This document shows, one piece after another, positions 35,026 to 44,534 of a stretch of DNA of 64,000 nucleotides; the first letter of the stretch is position 1, and every line of letters begins with the position of its first letter. The notes beneath the pieces were generated by a model. That model was not told where the DNA came from. It searched no databases and saw only the letters and a program-made list of their open reading frames with translations. The stretch lies in the NCBI RefSeq assembly GCF_035918095.1, contig NZ_CP109137.1, positions 6,946,001 to 7,010,000 on the forward strand. The letters run 5' to 3'. This stretch comes from Streptomyces sp. NBC_01750. GTDB lineage: Bacteria; Actinomycetota; Actinomycetes; Streptomycetales; Streptomycetaceae. The position numbers were made by a program, and so were the translations under genes.

Positions 35026-35862
35026 TCAGCGAAGTGCCAACAGATCCGCCTCCGTGAGCCGGATGGCGGACGCGTCAAGGTTCTCCTCCAGGTGCGCGAG
35101 GGATCCGGTACCCGGCGTCGGACACAGCACCGGGGAGCGGTGCAGCAGCCAGGCGAGCGCGATTTGGCCTTTGCTCGCGCCATGGCGCGCGGCGACCGTG
35201 TCGAGCGCGGCGGCGGCCGCGCCGGTCAGGGCTCCATTGGCGAGTGGGAACCACGGCAGGAAAGCGAGGCCGTTCGCCTCGCACACCTCGAGTACCGCCT
35301 CCGACTCCCGGTCGATGAGATTGAAGCGGTTCTGCACCGAGGCGATCGGCGCGATGTGCAGCGCTCTTGTCAGCTGACCGGCGGTGACCGTGTCCAGACC
35401 GATGTGCCTGATCTTGCCCTCACGCCTCAACTCCCCGAGCGTGCCGAGCTGTTCGTCGAGGGGAACCTCGGGGTCGAGCCGGTGCAGCTGGTACAGGCCG
35501 ATCGTCTCCGTACGCAGCCTGCGCAGGCTCGCCTCGCACATGGCCCGCAACTGCTCGGGCCGTCCCGCGATGTGCCAGGCACTGTCGCTCGTACGCACCA
35601 CCCCGCCCTTTGTCGCGACGACCAGGTCGGCCGGATACGGGTACAGGGCCTCGGCGACCAACTCCTCGGCAAGGTGCGGGCCGTAGTTGTCGGCGGTGTC
35701 GATGAGCGTGACGCCCCGTTCGACCGCCCGCCGCAGCACCGCGAGGGCATCCGCGCGCTCACCGCGCGGCCCCCAGTACCCCCGGCCGGCGAGCTGTGCG
35801 GTGCCGTAGCCGAGCCGGCGTACGGTCAGCTTTCCGCCGAGCCGGAAAGTCTCCAAGATCAT
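35026..35862 (-). CDS. Aldo/keto reductase
   Basis: The 278-residue TIM-barrel oxidoreductase keeps the catalytic Asp and Tyr in LIDTADNYGPHLAEEL, the Lys in VVATKGGV, and the His in LYQLHRLDPEVPL. NADPH-binding features are present near the end (PVLCPTPGTGSLAHLEENLDA). The substrate is unknown. ATG 35862 begins at the usual N-terminal strand (ETFRLGGKLTVRRLGYGTAQ). It is divergent from the ketopantoate-reductase-like gene with 36 bp between starts. Confidence 0.9.
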   Translation of the reverse strand: MILETFRLGGKLTVRRLGYGTAQLAGRGYWGPRGERADALAVLRRAVERGVTLIDTADNYGPHLAEELVAEALYPYPADLVVATKGGVVRTSDSAWHIAGRPEQLRAMCEASLRRLRTETIGLYQLHRLDPEVPLDEQLGTLGELRREGKIRHIGLDTVTAGQLTRALHIAPIASVQNRFNLIDRESEAVLEVCEANGLAFLPWFPLANGALTGAAAAALDTVAARHGASKGQIALAWLLHRSPVLCPTPGTGSLAHLEENLDASAIRLTEADLLALR

Positions 35863-35898
35863 GGCTGGACCGTACCCAACTGTGCGAGTCTCGTGCGT

Positions 35899-36906
35899 AT
35901 GCGCTACATCATCATCGGGGCAGGGGCGATAGGCGGCACTGTCGGCGGGCGGCTGGCCGAGGCGGGGCACGAGGTGGTCCTCGTCGCACGCGGCACGCAC
36001 TTCGAGGCGCTGCGCGCGAAGGGACTGCGGCTCACCACGGCGGACGGGACCAGCACGCACCCGCTGCCGGTCGTGGACCGGCCGGACGCCCTCGAACTGC
36101 GCCCGGACGACGTCCTGTTCCTCGCGGTGAAGACGCAGGACAGCACCGCCGCCCTGGAGGACTGGGCCGCGCAGCCCGTCGCCGGCGGTGGTACGGCAGG
36201 CGAACTGCTGCCGCTGGTCTGCGCGCAGAACGGCGTGGAGAGCGAGCGTCTCGCGCTGCGCCGCTTCCGCCGTGTGTACGGCATGTGCGTCTACCTTCCC
36301 GCCACCTACCTCGAGCCGGGTTCTGTCTCGGCCACCTGTGCTCCCATGACCGGCATCCTGCACCTGGGCCGCTATCCGTCAGGAACCGACGAGACCGCAC
36401 TGCGCATCTCCGCCGACCTGGAGAAGTCCAGGCTGCTCGCACCGGTCGTCCCGGACGTCATGCGCTGGAAGTACGCGAAGCTCACCAACAATGTCGCCAA
36501 TGCTGTGGAGGCCGCCACCGGAGTGATCGCCGGCGAGGACGGCGTGCGGCTCGCCGAGCGTGCGACGGCGGAGGCCCGCGCGGTGATCGCGGCCGCGGGT
36601 ATCGAGGTGGTGAGCGAGGCGGAGCAGAAGGAGTTCAGGGGCGACAAGATCCGTTTCGACCCGCTGGACGGCTCCAAGCGTGGAGGCGGCTCGTCCTGGC
36701 AGAGCCTCAACCGCGGTACGGGCACGATCGAGGCCGACTACCTCAACGGTGAGATCGCCCTGGTCGGCCGTGTCCATGGCGTACCCACGCCGGTGAACGA
36801 CGTGCTGCAGCGCGTCGCCAACAGCTTCGCCCGCGAAGGCAGGGCCGCCGGATCGATGTCCGTCGCGGAGCTGACCGCGATCGTCGACGCCGAAGTGGCC
36901 GAGTGA
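35899..36906 (+). CDS. 2-dehydropantoate 2-reductase family (ApbA/PanE) protein
   Basis: The 335-residue product starts with a Rossmann motif (YIIIGAGAIGGTVGGRLAEA), has FLAVKTQDSTAAL and CAQNGVESERLALRRF in the first domain, and WKYAKLTNNVANAVEAATG with the catalytic Lys in the second. True PanE makes pantoate for coenzyme A; this C-terminal part is longer than usual and there is no pan gene nearby, so it may act on another 2-keto acid. No SD is seen at ATG 35899. Confidence 0.82.
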   Translation: MRYIIIGAGAIGGTVGGRLAEAGHEVVLVARGTHFEALRAKGLRLTTADGTSTHPLPVVDRPDALELRPDDVLFLAVKTQDSTAALEDWAAQPVAGGGTAGELLPLVCAQNGVESERLALRRFRRVYGMCVYLPATYLEPGSVSATCAPMTGILHLGRYPSGTDETALRISADLEKSRLLAPVVPDVMRWKYAKLTNNVANAVEAATGVIAGEDGVRLAERATAEARAVIAAAGIEVVSEAEQKEFRGDKIRFDPLDGSKRGGGSSWQSLNRGTGTIEADYLNGEIALVGRVHGVPTPVNDVLQRVANSFAREGRAAGSMSVAELTAIVDAEVAE

Positions 36907-37111
36907 TTTCAAGCAGCGAGCGAGGTGTGGAGTCTCTCACACAGCGTGGGCCGCCTGGCGGCTTTTGTCCCGATATATGGAGTCGGATGCTTCAGTGGGT
37001 CGACGGTCCGTTTCATGCCGTGACGGCCCCTATGAGCTGACGCTTCCTCGGTTCGCACCCCCTTGATAGACACGACGGGTTCGGCCATCGACCCGGCGAG
37101 AGAAGCACAGC

Positions 37112-37363
37112 ATGATCAACGACCAGGATCCGGACCACTACGCGTTCGAGATGGACCTGACCGTCCAGGAGGTCACGCGGCGCGCCGCGGTGCTGGCGGC
37201 GCTCGGAGACGACTGGGACCCGGTGGCCGTTCTGGAGGGCGAGCAGGAGGCGTACCGCCTGCTGTACTCGAACCTCGACGACGAGCAGCAGAAGATATAC
37301 GCCGAGCTTGTGGCGGCCGGTGTCCTTCCGGGAGGGGGGAGCGATGGCCATGCTGCCGCTTGA
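37112..37363 (+). CDS. Small acidic DUF6400-like protein
   Basis: The 83-residue acidic, helical protein contains FEMDLTVQEVTRRAAVLAAL, WDPVAVLEGEQEAYRLLYSN and LDDEQQKIYAELVAAGVLP, matching my memory of the Streptomyces DUF6400 family. Function unknown. GAGAGAAG precedes the ATG. It overlaps the next small gene by 20 bp. Confidence 0.7.
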   Translation: MINDQDPDHYAFEMDLTVQEVTRRAAVLAALGDDWDPVAVLEGEQEAYRLLYSNLDDEQQKIYAELVAAGVLPGGGSDGHAAA

Positions 37364-37589
37364 TCCGACGGCTGACGCCGGACGCCGCGCCTGGACGCGT
37401 TGCCCGGCATGCGCCGACCACCAGGACTGCGCCGTCTGCCTGGCCGGACGCACCTGCCCCCACCACTGGCGCTATCTGCTGTCCAACGAGGGCAGCCTGC
37501 TGCATCTGCAGTGTTCCAACTGCACCCATGTGTGGGCCCATGAGACCGGATTCGGCGCCGGATCGCGCGGTTCGTGCGGCCCGTCGTAG
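37344..37589 (+). CDS. Small cysteine-rich zinc-ribbon-like protein
   Basis: The 81-residue protein has four Cys pairs or near-pairs (CPACADHQDCAVCLAGRTC, then LHLQCSNCTHVW), consistent with one or two zinc sites. GGGAGGGGGGAG lies just upstream of the ATG. It begins inside the end of the preceding small gene, so the pair is likely translationally coupled. Function unknown. A heptanucleotide repeat starts 11 bp after its stop. Confidence 0.65.
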   Translation: MAMLPLDPTADAGRRAWTRCPACADHQDCAVCLAGRTCPHHWRYLLSNEGSLLHLQCSNCTHVWAHETGFGAGSRGSCGPS

Positions 37590-37599
37590 GAACGTTCAG

Positions 37600-37662
37600 C
37601 AGCAAGCAGCAAGCAGCAAGCAGCAAGCAGCAAGCAGCAAGCAGCAAGCAGCAGGCAGCAAG
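37600..37662. repeat. Minisatellite of nine CAGCAAG units
   Basis: CAGCAAG is repeated nine times head to tail; unit eight reads CAGCAGG. The tract is non-coding, between the zinc-ribbon gene and the DinB-like gene. Low-complexity purine-rich DNA of this kind stands out sharply from its 70% GC surroundings and should vary in copy number by slippage. Confidence 0.95.
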
Positions 37663-37828
37663 CAGTCCGCAGGTGAGCCCGAGTGCTCGGCCGAAGGCGT
37701 CAGGCGGCGACCGCGGGTGAGCGGTCGACCCGCGCAGCGTCACACCGGCCGAGCGGCTGCGGCGCCGGCTCCGGGGGCGTCGTGTTTTTTCAAGACCCCG
37801 CCCCGCACGCCGACCTAGCGTGCGGGGC

Positions 37829-38410
37829 ATGGACAAGAACACCGTGTACCCGCACCTGACGGAATGCGCCGCCGAAGCCGCCCGGATCGCCCGTGGCGTC
37901 AGCGCCGACCAGCTGTCCGCACCCACGCCCTGCAAGGAGTGGGACGTCCGCGGACTCGTCAACCATCTCGTCCTCTACTCCTCCCACGGCCTCGAGCACC
38001 GCGCCCTGCGCAAGCAGCTCCCCGAGGAGCTCACCGGCCGCGACTTCACCACCGATGCCGACTGGGCGGAGCAGTACGCCGCTCAGCTGGACCGCGCCGT
38101 CGCCGCCTGGTCCGATCCGGCCGTCTGGGAGGGCGAGGTGGACCTCGGTTCCGCCGCGATGCCCGCGCCCGTGATCGCCTCCCTGATCACCAAGGAACTG
38201 GCCGTCCACGGCTGGGACCTGGCCCGCGCGACCGGGCAGGACTACCGGATCTCGGACGCTGCCGCGGCGCTGATCCTGACCGTCGTCGACGAGCACGCCG
38301 AGATCTACCGCCAGTACGACGGCTTCGCCGACGCGGTGCCGCTGCCGGACGGGGCACCGGCCTTCGACCGGGCCCTGGCCGACAGCGGACGGGACCCGCG
38401 GTGGGCTTGA
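37829..38410 (+). CDS. TIGR03086-type DinB-like (mycothiol-dependent) protein
   Basis: The 193-residue protein matches actinobacterial DinB/maleylpyruvate-isomerase-N-type proteins: DQLSAPTPCKEWDVRGLVNH near residue 35 (first metal His) and ITKELAVHGWDLARATGQDY (second His) in the second half. These four-helix proteins bind a divalent metal and in some cases use mycothiol. The exact reaction is unknown. ATG 37829 gives the usual length. Confidence 0.82.
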   Translation: MDKNTVYPHLTECAAEAARIARGVSADQLSAPTPCKEWDVRGLVNHLVLYSSHGLEHRALRKQLPEELTGRDFTTDADWAEQYAAQLDRAVAAWSDPAVWEGEVDLGSAAMPAPVIASLITKELAVHGWDLARATGQDYRISDAAAALILTVVDEHAEIYRQYDGFADAVPLPDGAPAFDRALADSGRDPRWA

Positions 38411-38450
38411 TGTCCAACAGGTCCGGCGGTCGGGGGCCGGGGCGGCACGC

Positions 38451-39197
38451 TCAGGCGGTGTTCGCCAGCGGCCGGTCGACCCGCGCCTCGTCGCAGCGCA
38501 GGAGCAACAGCCTCGCCAGCTCCGGCGCGGCGCCCAGGACATCGGCGATCACGTCCGCCTCCTCGGCCCCGCGGGCGATGCGGTCCGGGAGAAAGCCCGG
38601 AGCGATGACGTACGGAGCCACCGCCACCCGCCGTACGCCCTCGTCCCGGAGCGCCCGTACCGCCTCCTCGGTGCGCGGAAGGGATGCGGAGGCGAACGCA
38701 GGCCGCACGGCGCACCAACCGGTGTGCCGCAGCTCCCGCGCTATGTCTGCGATCACTGCGATCGCCTCCGGGTCTGTGGAGCCCGCCGAGGCCAGGACCA
38801 GCCCCGTCGAGCTTTTCCGGGACGGGTCGAGCCCGGCCTCGTACAACCGCTTTTCGAGGGCGGAGAGCAGCAGCGGCGACGGACCGAGCACCTCGGCCTG
38901 ACGGATCCGCAGCCGCGGCAGCCGCGCCGAGGCCTCGTGCAGTACGGCGGGGATGTCGGCCTTGGCGTGGAAGGCGCGCGTCAGCAGCAGCGGAAGCGCG
39001 ACCACGTCCTCCACGCCGTCCGCGGCAAACCGCTCCAGCACCCGTGGCACGGAAGGGGCGTTGAAGTCCAGGAAGCCCGTCTCCACGCGCAGCCCCGGCC
39101 GCAGCGACCTGGCACGCTCCACCAGGGCGTGCACGGTCGCCGCATGCCGCGGGTCGCGGCTGCCGTGGGCGATGACGAGGAGGACGGGGCTGCGCAT
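38451..39197 (-). CDS. Sirohydrochlorin chelatase (CbiX/SirB type)
   Basis: The 248-residue two-module protein starts LLVIAHGSRDPRHAATVHAL; HGSRDP carries the metal-binding His. The second module repeats the layout (VLASAGSTDPEAIAV, VAPYVIAPGFLPDRIARG). It inserts iron (or cobalt) into sirohydrochlorin. It is the last gene of the sulfur operon, 6 bp after the ABC permease, and would finish the siroheme needed by the sulfite reductase at the operon's start. Iron rather than cobalt is therefore the likely metal. Confidence 0.88.
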   Translation of the reverse strand: MRSPVLLVIAHGSRDPRHAATVHALVERARSLRPGLRVETGFLDFNAPSVPRVLERFAADGVEDVVALPLLLTRAFHAKADIPAVLHEASARLPRLRIRQAEVLGPSPLLLSALEKRLYEAGLDPSRKSSTGLVLASAGSTDPEAIAVIADIARELRHTGWCAVRPAFASASLPRTEEAVRALRDEGVRRVAVAPYVIAPGFLPDRIARGAEEADVIADVLGAAPELARLLLLRCDEARVDRPLANTA

Positions 39198-39203
39198 CGG
39201 GAC

Positions 39204-40089
39204 TCAGTTCCTGACGAGGAGACCGCGGCTGCGCAGCACGCGACGCTCCAGAGGGGCGAAAAGGAGCAGTTCGATACCGATACCGACGACGAGGATCAGC
39301 AGGATCGCGCTGAGGACCCAGGACATGTCCTGAAGCTCGCGGCCCTGTTCCAGCAACTGACCGAGGCCCACGCCCAGATCGGCGGCGTTGACGATGAGTT
39401 CGGCCGCCATCAGCGAGCGCCAGGAGAACGCCCAGCCCTGCTTGAGGCCGGCGATGTACCCGGGCAGCGCGGCGGGCAGCAGCACATGGCGTACGCCCTG
39501 CAGCCCGGTCGCACCGATGACGCGTCCCGCCCGGAGGTACAGCGGCGGGATCTGGTCGACGCCCGAGACCAGGCCGTTGGCGATCGACGGCACGGCGCCG
39601 AGCAGAACGACGGCGTAGATGGTGGCGTCGGTCAGGCCGAACCAGATGATCGCGGCAGGCACCCAGGCTACGGACGGGAGTGACTGCAGTCCGGACAGGA
39701 TCGGTCCGATCGCGGCGCGTACGACCTTCACCCGGGCCACGATCAGCCCCAGCGGTGTGCCGACCGCGACAGAGATGAGGAAGCCGAGCGCGCCGCGCGA
39801 GAGGCTCGTCCACACAAAGCCGAGGAGCGTGCCGTCGAGCCACTTGTCCTGGAGCGTGCGGCCCACGTCCGCCGGGCTCGGGAGCAGGTAGTGCTCCTTC
39901 ACCTCGAAGTGGTAGGCGAGCTGCCAGGCCATCAGCACGATCGCGATGGCCGCGATCGGCGGTACGGCCTTGGCCAGCAGTGTCTTGCCCAACGGCACAC
40001 GCTGTGCGGTCCGGGTGTCCAGGGCGTCGAGCCCCGCCTCCAGACCGGCGAGCTGGTCGGGTCCGGTATCGGTCGGCTGTTGCTTGATG

Positions 40090-40103
<14 letters not shown>
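39204..40103 (-). CDS. ssuC: ABC transporter permease, sulfonate/sulfate-ester type (SsuC-like)
   Basis: The 299-residue protein has six or so helices after a 50-residue cytoplasmic start. It shows YLLPSPADVGRTL, the family start of the membrane domain, and the coupling loop YLRAGRVIGATGLQGVRHVL. It pairs with the ATPase whose 3' end it overlaps by 14 bp. Import of sulfonates or a related organosulfur compound is inferred from the family and from its place in the sulfur operon. Confidence 0.88.
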
Positions 40104-40881
<778 letters not shown>

Positions 40882-40915
40882 GAGCGTCACCTCCTGAGAG
40901 CGATCCGTTGCTTGC

Positions 40916-42034
40916 TTACTTGGCGCCGAGACCGGCGTCGGCGACCTCGGGCTGTCCGGCAGCCTTCAGCACCTTGTTGAGCAGGCGCAGGTCGTAGATG
41001 CTGTCGAGGGCCGGTTCCTTGAGCAGCCCGGCCTTGACCGCGTGGTCGGCCTCGGTGCGCAGCGTGGACGCGAGCGGGTCGTTGAGGATGTCGACGTTCT
41101 TGAACGCGGGGTCGATGACCTCGGGCGGCAGCGCCTTGCCCGTCTCCTTCTCCAGCGCGGCGTTGACAGCCTTCTTGGCGTCCTCGGGGTTCGCCTTGAT
41201 CCACGCGTTGGTGTTCACCGAGCCGCGCAGCACGGCCTCGACGACGTCCGGGTGCTCCGTGAGGAATTTCTGGGAGACGATCACGTTCGTGATGACGAAC
41301 TTCTTGTCCGGCCAGAGTGTCTTCTCGTCGAGCAGGACCTTGCCGCCCTCGGCAACCAGCTTGGAAGCGGTGGGCTCGGGGACCCAGGCGCCGTCGATGT
41401 CGCCCGACTTGAAGGCGACCGGGGTCACCTTGTTGTCCGTACGCGAGACGGACACGTCGCCCTTGCCGGACGTCGCGTCGACCTTGTAGCCCTTCTCGGC
41501 CAGGTAGTTGAGGAGCGCCACGTCCTGGGTGTTGCCGAGCTGCGGCGTCGCGATCTTCTTGCCCTTGAGATCGTCCAGAGACTTGATCTTCTTCGGGTTG
41601 ACGACGAGCGAGACACCACCGGAGGCGGAGCCGGAGATGATACGCAGGCTCTTGCCCTTGGACTTGGTGTAGCCGTTGATCGACGGCGACGGACCGATCC
41701 AGCCGATGTCGATGGCACCGGAGTTGAGCGCCTCGATCTCGGCGGGACCGGCGTTGAAGACGGAGGGCTTGACGGTCGTGCCGCCGAGCTCCTTCTGGAT
41801 CAGGCCGTTCCTGCCCAGACCGACCAGGGCCGTGGCGTGAGTGACGTTGGCGAAGTAGCCGATCTTCACTTCGTCGGCGGAGAGCTTCTTGCCTTCGGCC
41901 TTCGCGGCCGGGGCCGCGTCGTCGTCCTTCTTGGCCTCGGAGCCGTAACCGCATGCGGTGAGCGCCACGGCCAGCAGCGGGAGGGCGGCGGCAGCGGCGA
42001 GGCTGCGGCGCAGGGTGGTACGGGTGGCAGGCAC
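40916..42034 (-). CDS. ssuA: ABC transporter substrate-binding lipoprotein, aliphatic sulfonate/nitrate/sulfate type
   Basis: The 372-residue protein has a lipoprotein signal (LPLLAVALTACG; cysteine 28) and the type-II binding fold seen in SsuA/TauA: VKIGYFANVTHATALVGLG, AIDIGWIGPSPSINGY, KGKKIATPQLGNTQDVALLN and DIDGAWVPEPTASKL. The ligand is inferred to be a sulfonate or sulfate. It starts at a GTG with GAGAGG about 10 nt upstream. A 218-bp gap separates it from cysN and may contain its own promoter. Confidence 0.87.
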   Translation of the reverse strand: MPATRTTLRRSLAAAAALPLLAVALTACGYGSEAKKDDDAAPAAKAEGKKLSADEVKIGYFANVTHATALVGLGRNGLIQKELGGTTVKPSVFNAGPAEIEALNSGAIDIGWIGPSPSINGYTKSKGKSLRIISGSASGGVSLVVNPKKIKSLDDLKGKKIATPQLGNTQDVALLNYLAEKGYKVDATSGKGDVSVSRTDNKVTPVAFKSGDIDGAWVPEPTASKLVAEGGKVLLDEKTLWPDKKFVITNVIVSQKFLTEHPDVVEAVLRGSVNTNAWIKANPEDAKKAVNAALEKETGKALPPEVIDPAFKNVDILNDPLASTLRTEADHAVKAGLLKEPALDSIYDLRLLNKVLKAAGQPEVADAGLGAK

Positions 42035-42151
42035 GGGAGGTGGTCCTCTCGGAGGCCCGGTTCTTACGTCACGTGGGACGCGGCCGGGATGTCGGCGGTC
42101 TTCGGCGGTGCGGGGTGCGGGGGGTGAGGGCGCGCAGGCAGTGCGCGTACG

Positions 42152-42253
42152 TCATCGCGCACATCGCGCCACCCCGCCCGTTCCCGCGCCGAGGGCGCCG
42201 CTGCCGACGCGGCCGCCCTCCTTCGCGAACGTCGCGTAGAAGTCGCTGGTCAT
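42152..42253 (-). CDS. Possible 33-residue ORF coupled to cysN
   Basis: An ATG overlaps the cysN stop by one base (TGATG) and opens a 33-codon frame (MTSDFYATFAKEGGRVGSGA, then Gly/Ala/Arg-rich). The start of the frame looks gene-like, the end does not. It may be a real coupled mini-protein or the stump of a deleted gene. No family was recognised. Confidence 0.25.
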   Translation of the reverse strand: MTSDFYATFAKEGGRVGSGALGAGTGGVARCAR

Positions 42254-43593
42254 CAGAAGTCCCACCCCTCGTCGTCGGCCTCGTGCGCGACCTCGGCGCC
42301 GGTGGCGAAAGCGTCGCCCGCCATGCCGGCCGCCAGCGTGGTGCCGTCCGCGGGGTCGATCAGCAGGAACGACCCCGTGCGGCGGGAGTCCGCGTACGAG
42401 TCGAGCGCGAGCGGCTCGGCGGTACGGACCTTGACCTGACCGATGTCATTGGCGACCAGTTGACCGGGGTTCGGGTGCTGTGAGAGGTCTTCGAGGGTCA
42501 GCCGCGAGGGGATCTCCTTGACGATCGCCTTGACCGTTCGGGTGGTGTGCTTGAGCAGCACCCGCTGGCCGACGGTGAGCGGCTGGTCCGCGACATGGCA
42601 GACCGTCGCCTCGATGTCCTGCGTGGTCGCGGGCGCGTCACCGGTCGGCACGATCAGATCGCCGCGCGAGACGTCGATGTCGTCCTCCAGCAGGAGGGTG
42701 ACGGAGTGCGGGGTCCAGGCGATGTCCACCGATTCGCCGAGCAGATCGATCCCGGCGATCTTCGAGGTGCGGCCCGACGGCAGCACGGTCACCTGCTCGC
42801 CGACCCGGAACGTGCCGGCGGCGATCTGGCCCGCGTAACCCCGGTAGTCGGGGTGCTCGGCGGTCTGCGGACGGATCACGTACTGCACCGGGAGCCGGGC
42901 GTGGCAGCTGGTCAGATCGTGGCTGACCGGGACCGTCTCCAGGTGTTCCAGGACGGTCGGACCGCCGTACCAGTCCATGTTGGCGCTGGGCTCCACGACG
43001 TTGTCGCCCGTGAGCGCCGAGATCGGGATCGCGGTGATCTCGGGTACGCCGAGGGACGCGGCGTACGAGGTGAACTCCTCGGCGATCGCGGCGAAGACGG
43101 GCTCGGCGTAGTCGACGAGGTCCATCTTGTTGACGGCGAGGACGACATGCGGGACGCGCAGCAGGGCGGCGACGGCGGCATGGCGGCGGGTCTGCTCGAC
43201 GACTCCGTTGCGCGCGTCGACCAGTACCACCGCGAGCTCGGCCGTGGACGCGCCGGTGACCATGTTCCGGGTGTACTGCACATGCCCGGGAGTGTCGGCG
43301 AGGATGAACCGCCGCCGCGCCGTGGCGAAGTAGCGGTAGGCGACATCGATGGTGATGCCCTGCTCCCGCTCGGCCCGCAGACCGTCGGTGAGCAGCGCCA
43401 GGTCGGGCGCCTCCTGGCCGCGCGAACGCGAAGCGTGCTCGACGGCCTCCAGCTGGTCGGTGAGAACCGACTTGGAGTCGTGCAGCAGCCGCCCCACCAG
43501 GGTCGACTTGCCGTCGTCGACGGACCCGGCGGTGGCGAAGCGCAGCAGGGTGGTGGCTGAGATCCCGGCGAGTTGCCCGGTCGTGGTGGTCAT
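42253..43593 (-). CDS. cysN: Sulfate adenylyltransferase subunit 1 (GTPase)
   Basis: The 446-residue EF-Tu-like GTPase has G1 GSVDDGKSTLVGRLL, G2/G3 QGITIDVAYRYF and LADTPGHVQYTRNM, G4 AVNKMDLVDY, and beta-barrel domains 2-3 in the C-terminal half. It uses GTP hydrolysis to drive adenylylation of sulfate to APS by CysD. It starts 2 bp after the cysD stop. It carries no fused CysC domain; CysC is separate in this operon. Confidence 0.95.
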   Translation of the reverse strand: MTTTTGQLAGISATTLLRFATAGSVDDGKSTLVGRLLHDSKSVLTDQLEAVEHASRSRGQEAPDLALLTDGLRAEREQGITIDVAYRYFATARRRFILADTPGHVQYTRNMVTGASTAELAVVLVDARNGVVEQTRRHAAVAALLRVPHVVLAVNKMDLVDYAEPVFAAIAEEFTSYAASLGVPEITAIPISALTGDNVVEPSANMDWYGGPTVLEHLETVPVSHDLTSCHARLPVQYVIRPQTAEHPDYRGYAGQIAAGTFRVGEQVTVLPSGRTSKIAGIDLLGESVDIAWTPHSVTLLLEDDIDVSRGDLIVPTGDAPATTQDIEATVCHVADQPLTVGQRVLLKHTTRTVKAIVKEIPSRLTLEDLSQHPNPGQLVANDIGQVKVRTAEPLALDSYADSRRTGSFLLIDPADGTTLAAGMAGDAFATGAEVAHEADDEGWDF

Positions 43594-43595
43594 GG

Positions 43596-44534
43596 TTAGA
43601 AGTACCCCTCGCGCTTGCGGTCTTCCATCGCGGCCTCGGACATCTTGTCGTCGGCGCGGGTCGCGCCCCGCTCGGTGAGCCGGGATGCGGCGATCTCGGC
43701 GATCACGTCGTCCAGCGTGATGGCGTCGGAGTCGACGGCACCGGTGCAGGACATGTCGCCGACGGTGCGGTAGCGGACGAGACGCGTCTCGACGCTCTCG
43801 CTCTCCTTGGGGCCGCCCCACTCACCGGCGGTCAGCCACATGCCGGAGCGCTTGAAGACCTCACGCTCGTGCGCGAAGTAGATCTCGGGCAGTTCGATCT
43901 TCTCGCGCTCGATGTACTGCCAGACGTCCAGCTCGGTCCAGTTGGAGAGCGGGAACACCCGGACGTGCTCGCCCGGCGCGTGGCGGCCGTTGTAGAGCTG
44001 CCACAGCTCGGGCCGCTGGCGTCGTGGGTCCCACTGGGAGAACTCGTCGCGCAGCGAGAAGACCCGCTCCTTCGCGCGCGCCTTCTCCTCGTCCCGGCGG
44101 CCGCCGCCGAACACCGCGTCGAAGCGGTGCTGCTGGATGGCCTCGGTCAGCGGGACGGTCTGCAGGGGATTGCGCGTCCCGTCGGGGCGCTCCCGCAGCT
44201 TCCCGGCGTCGATGTACTCCTGTACGGAGGCGACATGCAGCCGCAGCCCGTGCTCGGCGACCGTGCGGTCGCGGTACTCCAGGACCTCGGGGAAGTTGTG
44301 CCCGGTGTCCACGTGCAGCAGGGTGAACGGCACCGGCGCCGGCGCGAACGCCTTCAGCGCCAGATGCAGCATGACGATCGAGTCCTTGCCGCCGGAGAAG
44401 AGAATCACCGGCCGCTCGAACTCACCCGCCACCTCGCGGAAGATGTGCACCGCCTCCGACTCCAGGGCGTCCAGGTGCGACAGGGCGTACGGGCTGTCGG
44501 TGCCCTCGTTGAGAACCGTCGCGCTCGCGGTCAT
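43596..44534 (-). CDS. cysD: Sulfate adenylyltransferase subunit 2
   Basis: The 312-residue PP-loop enzyme shows VILFSGGKDSIVMLHLALKA, LLHVDTGHNFPEVLEYRD, DAVFGGGRRDEEKARAKERV and FPLSNWTELDVWQYIERE. With CysN it activates sulfate to APS. Its ATG overlaps the cysC stop (ATGA). Confidence 0.96.
   Translation of the reverse strand: MTASATVLNEGTDSPYALSHLDALESEAVHIFREVAGEFERPVILFSGGKDSIVMLHLALKAFAPAPVPFTLLHVDTGHNFPEVLEYRDRTVAEHGLRLHVASVQEYIDAGKLRERPDGTRNPLQTVPLTEAIQQHRFDAVFGGGRRDEEKARAKERVFSLRDEFSQWDPRRQRPELWQLYNGRHAPGEHVRVFPLSNWTELDVWQYIEREKIELPEIYFAHEREVFKRSGMWLTAGEWGGPKESESVETRLVRYRTVGDMSCTGAVDSDAITLDDVIAEIAASRLTERGATRADDKMSEAAMEDRKREGYF

Noticed and set aside
37600..37662. CRISPR array
   Set aside because: Units are 7 bp with no spacers and no cas genes; it is a simple minisatellite.
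38451..39197. Cobalt-inserting CbiX of cobalamin synthesis
   Set aside because: It is embedded in the sulfur operon 6 bp after a transporter gene, with no cobalamin synthesis genes around it; siroheme supply is the simpler reading, although the fold alone cannot separate the two metals.
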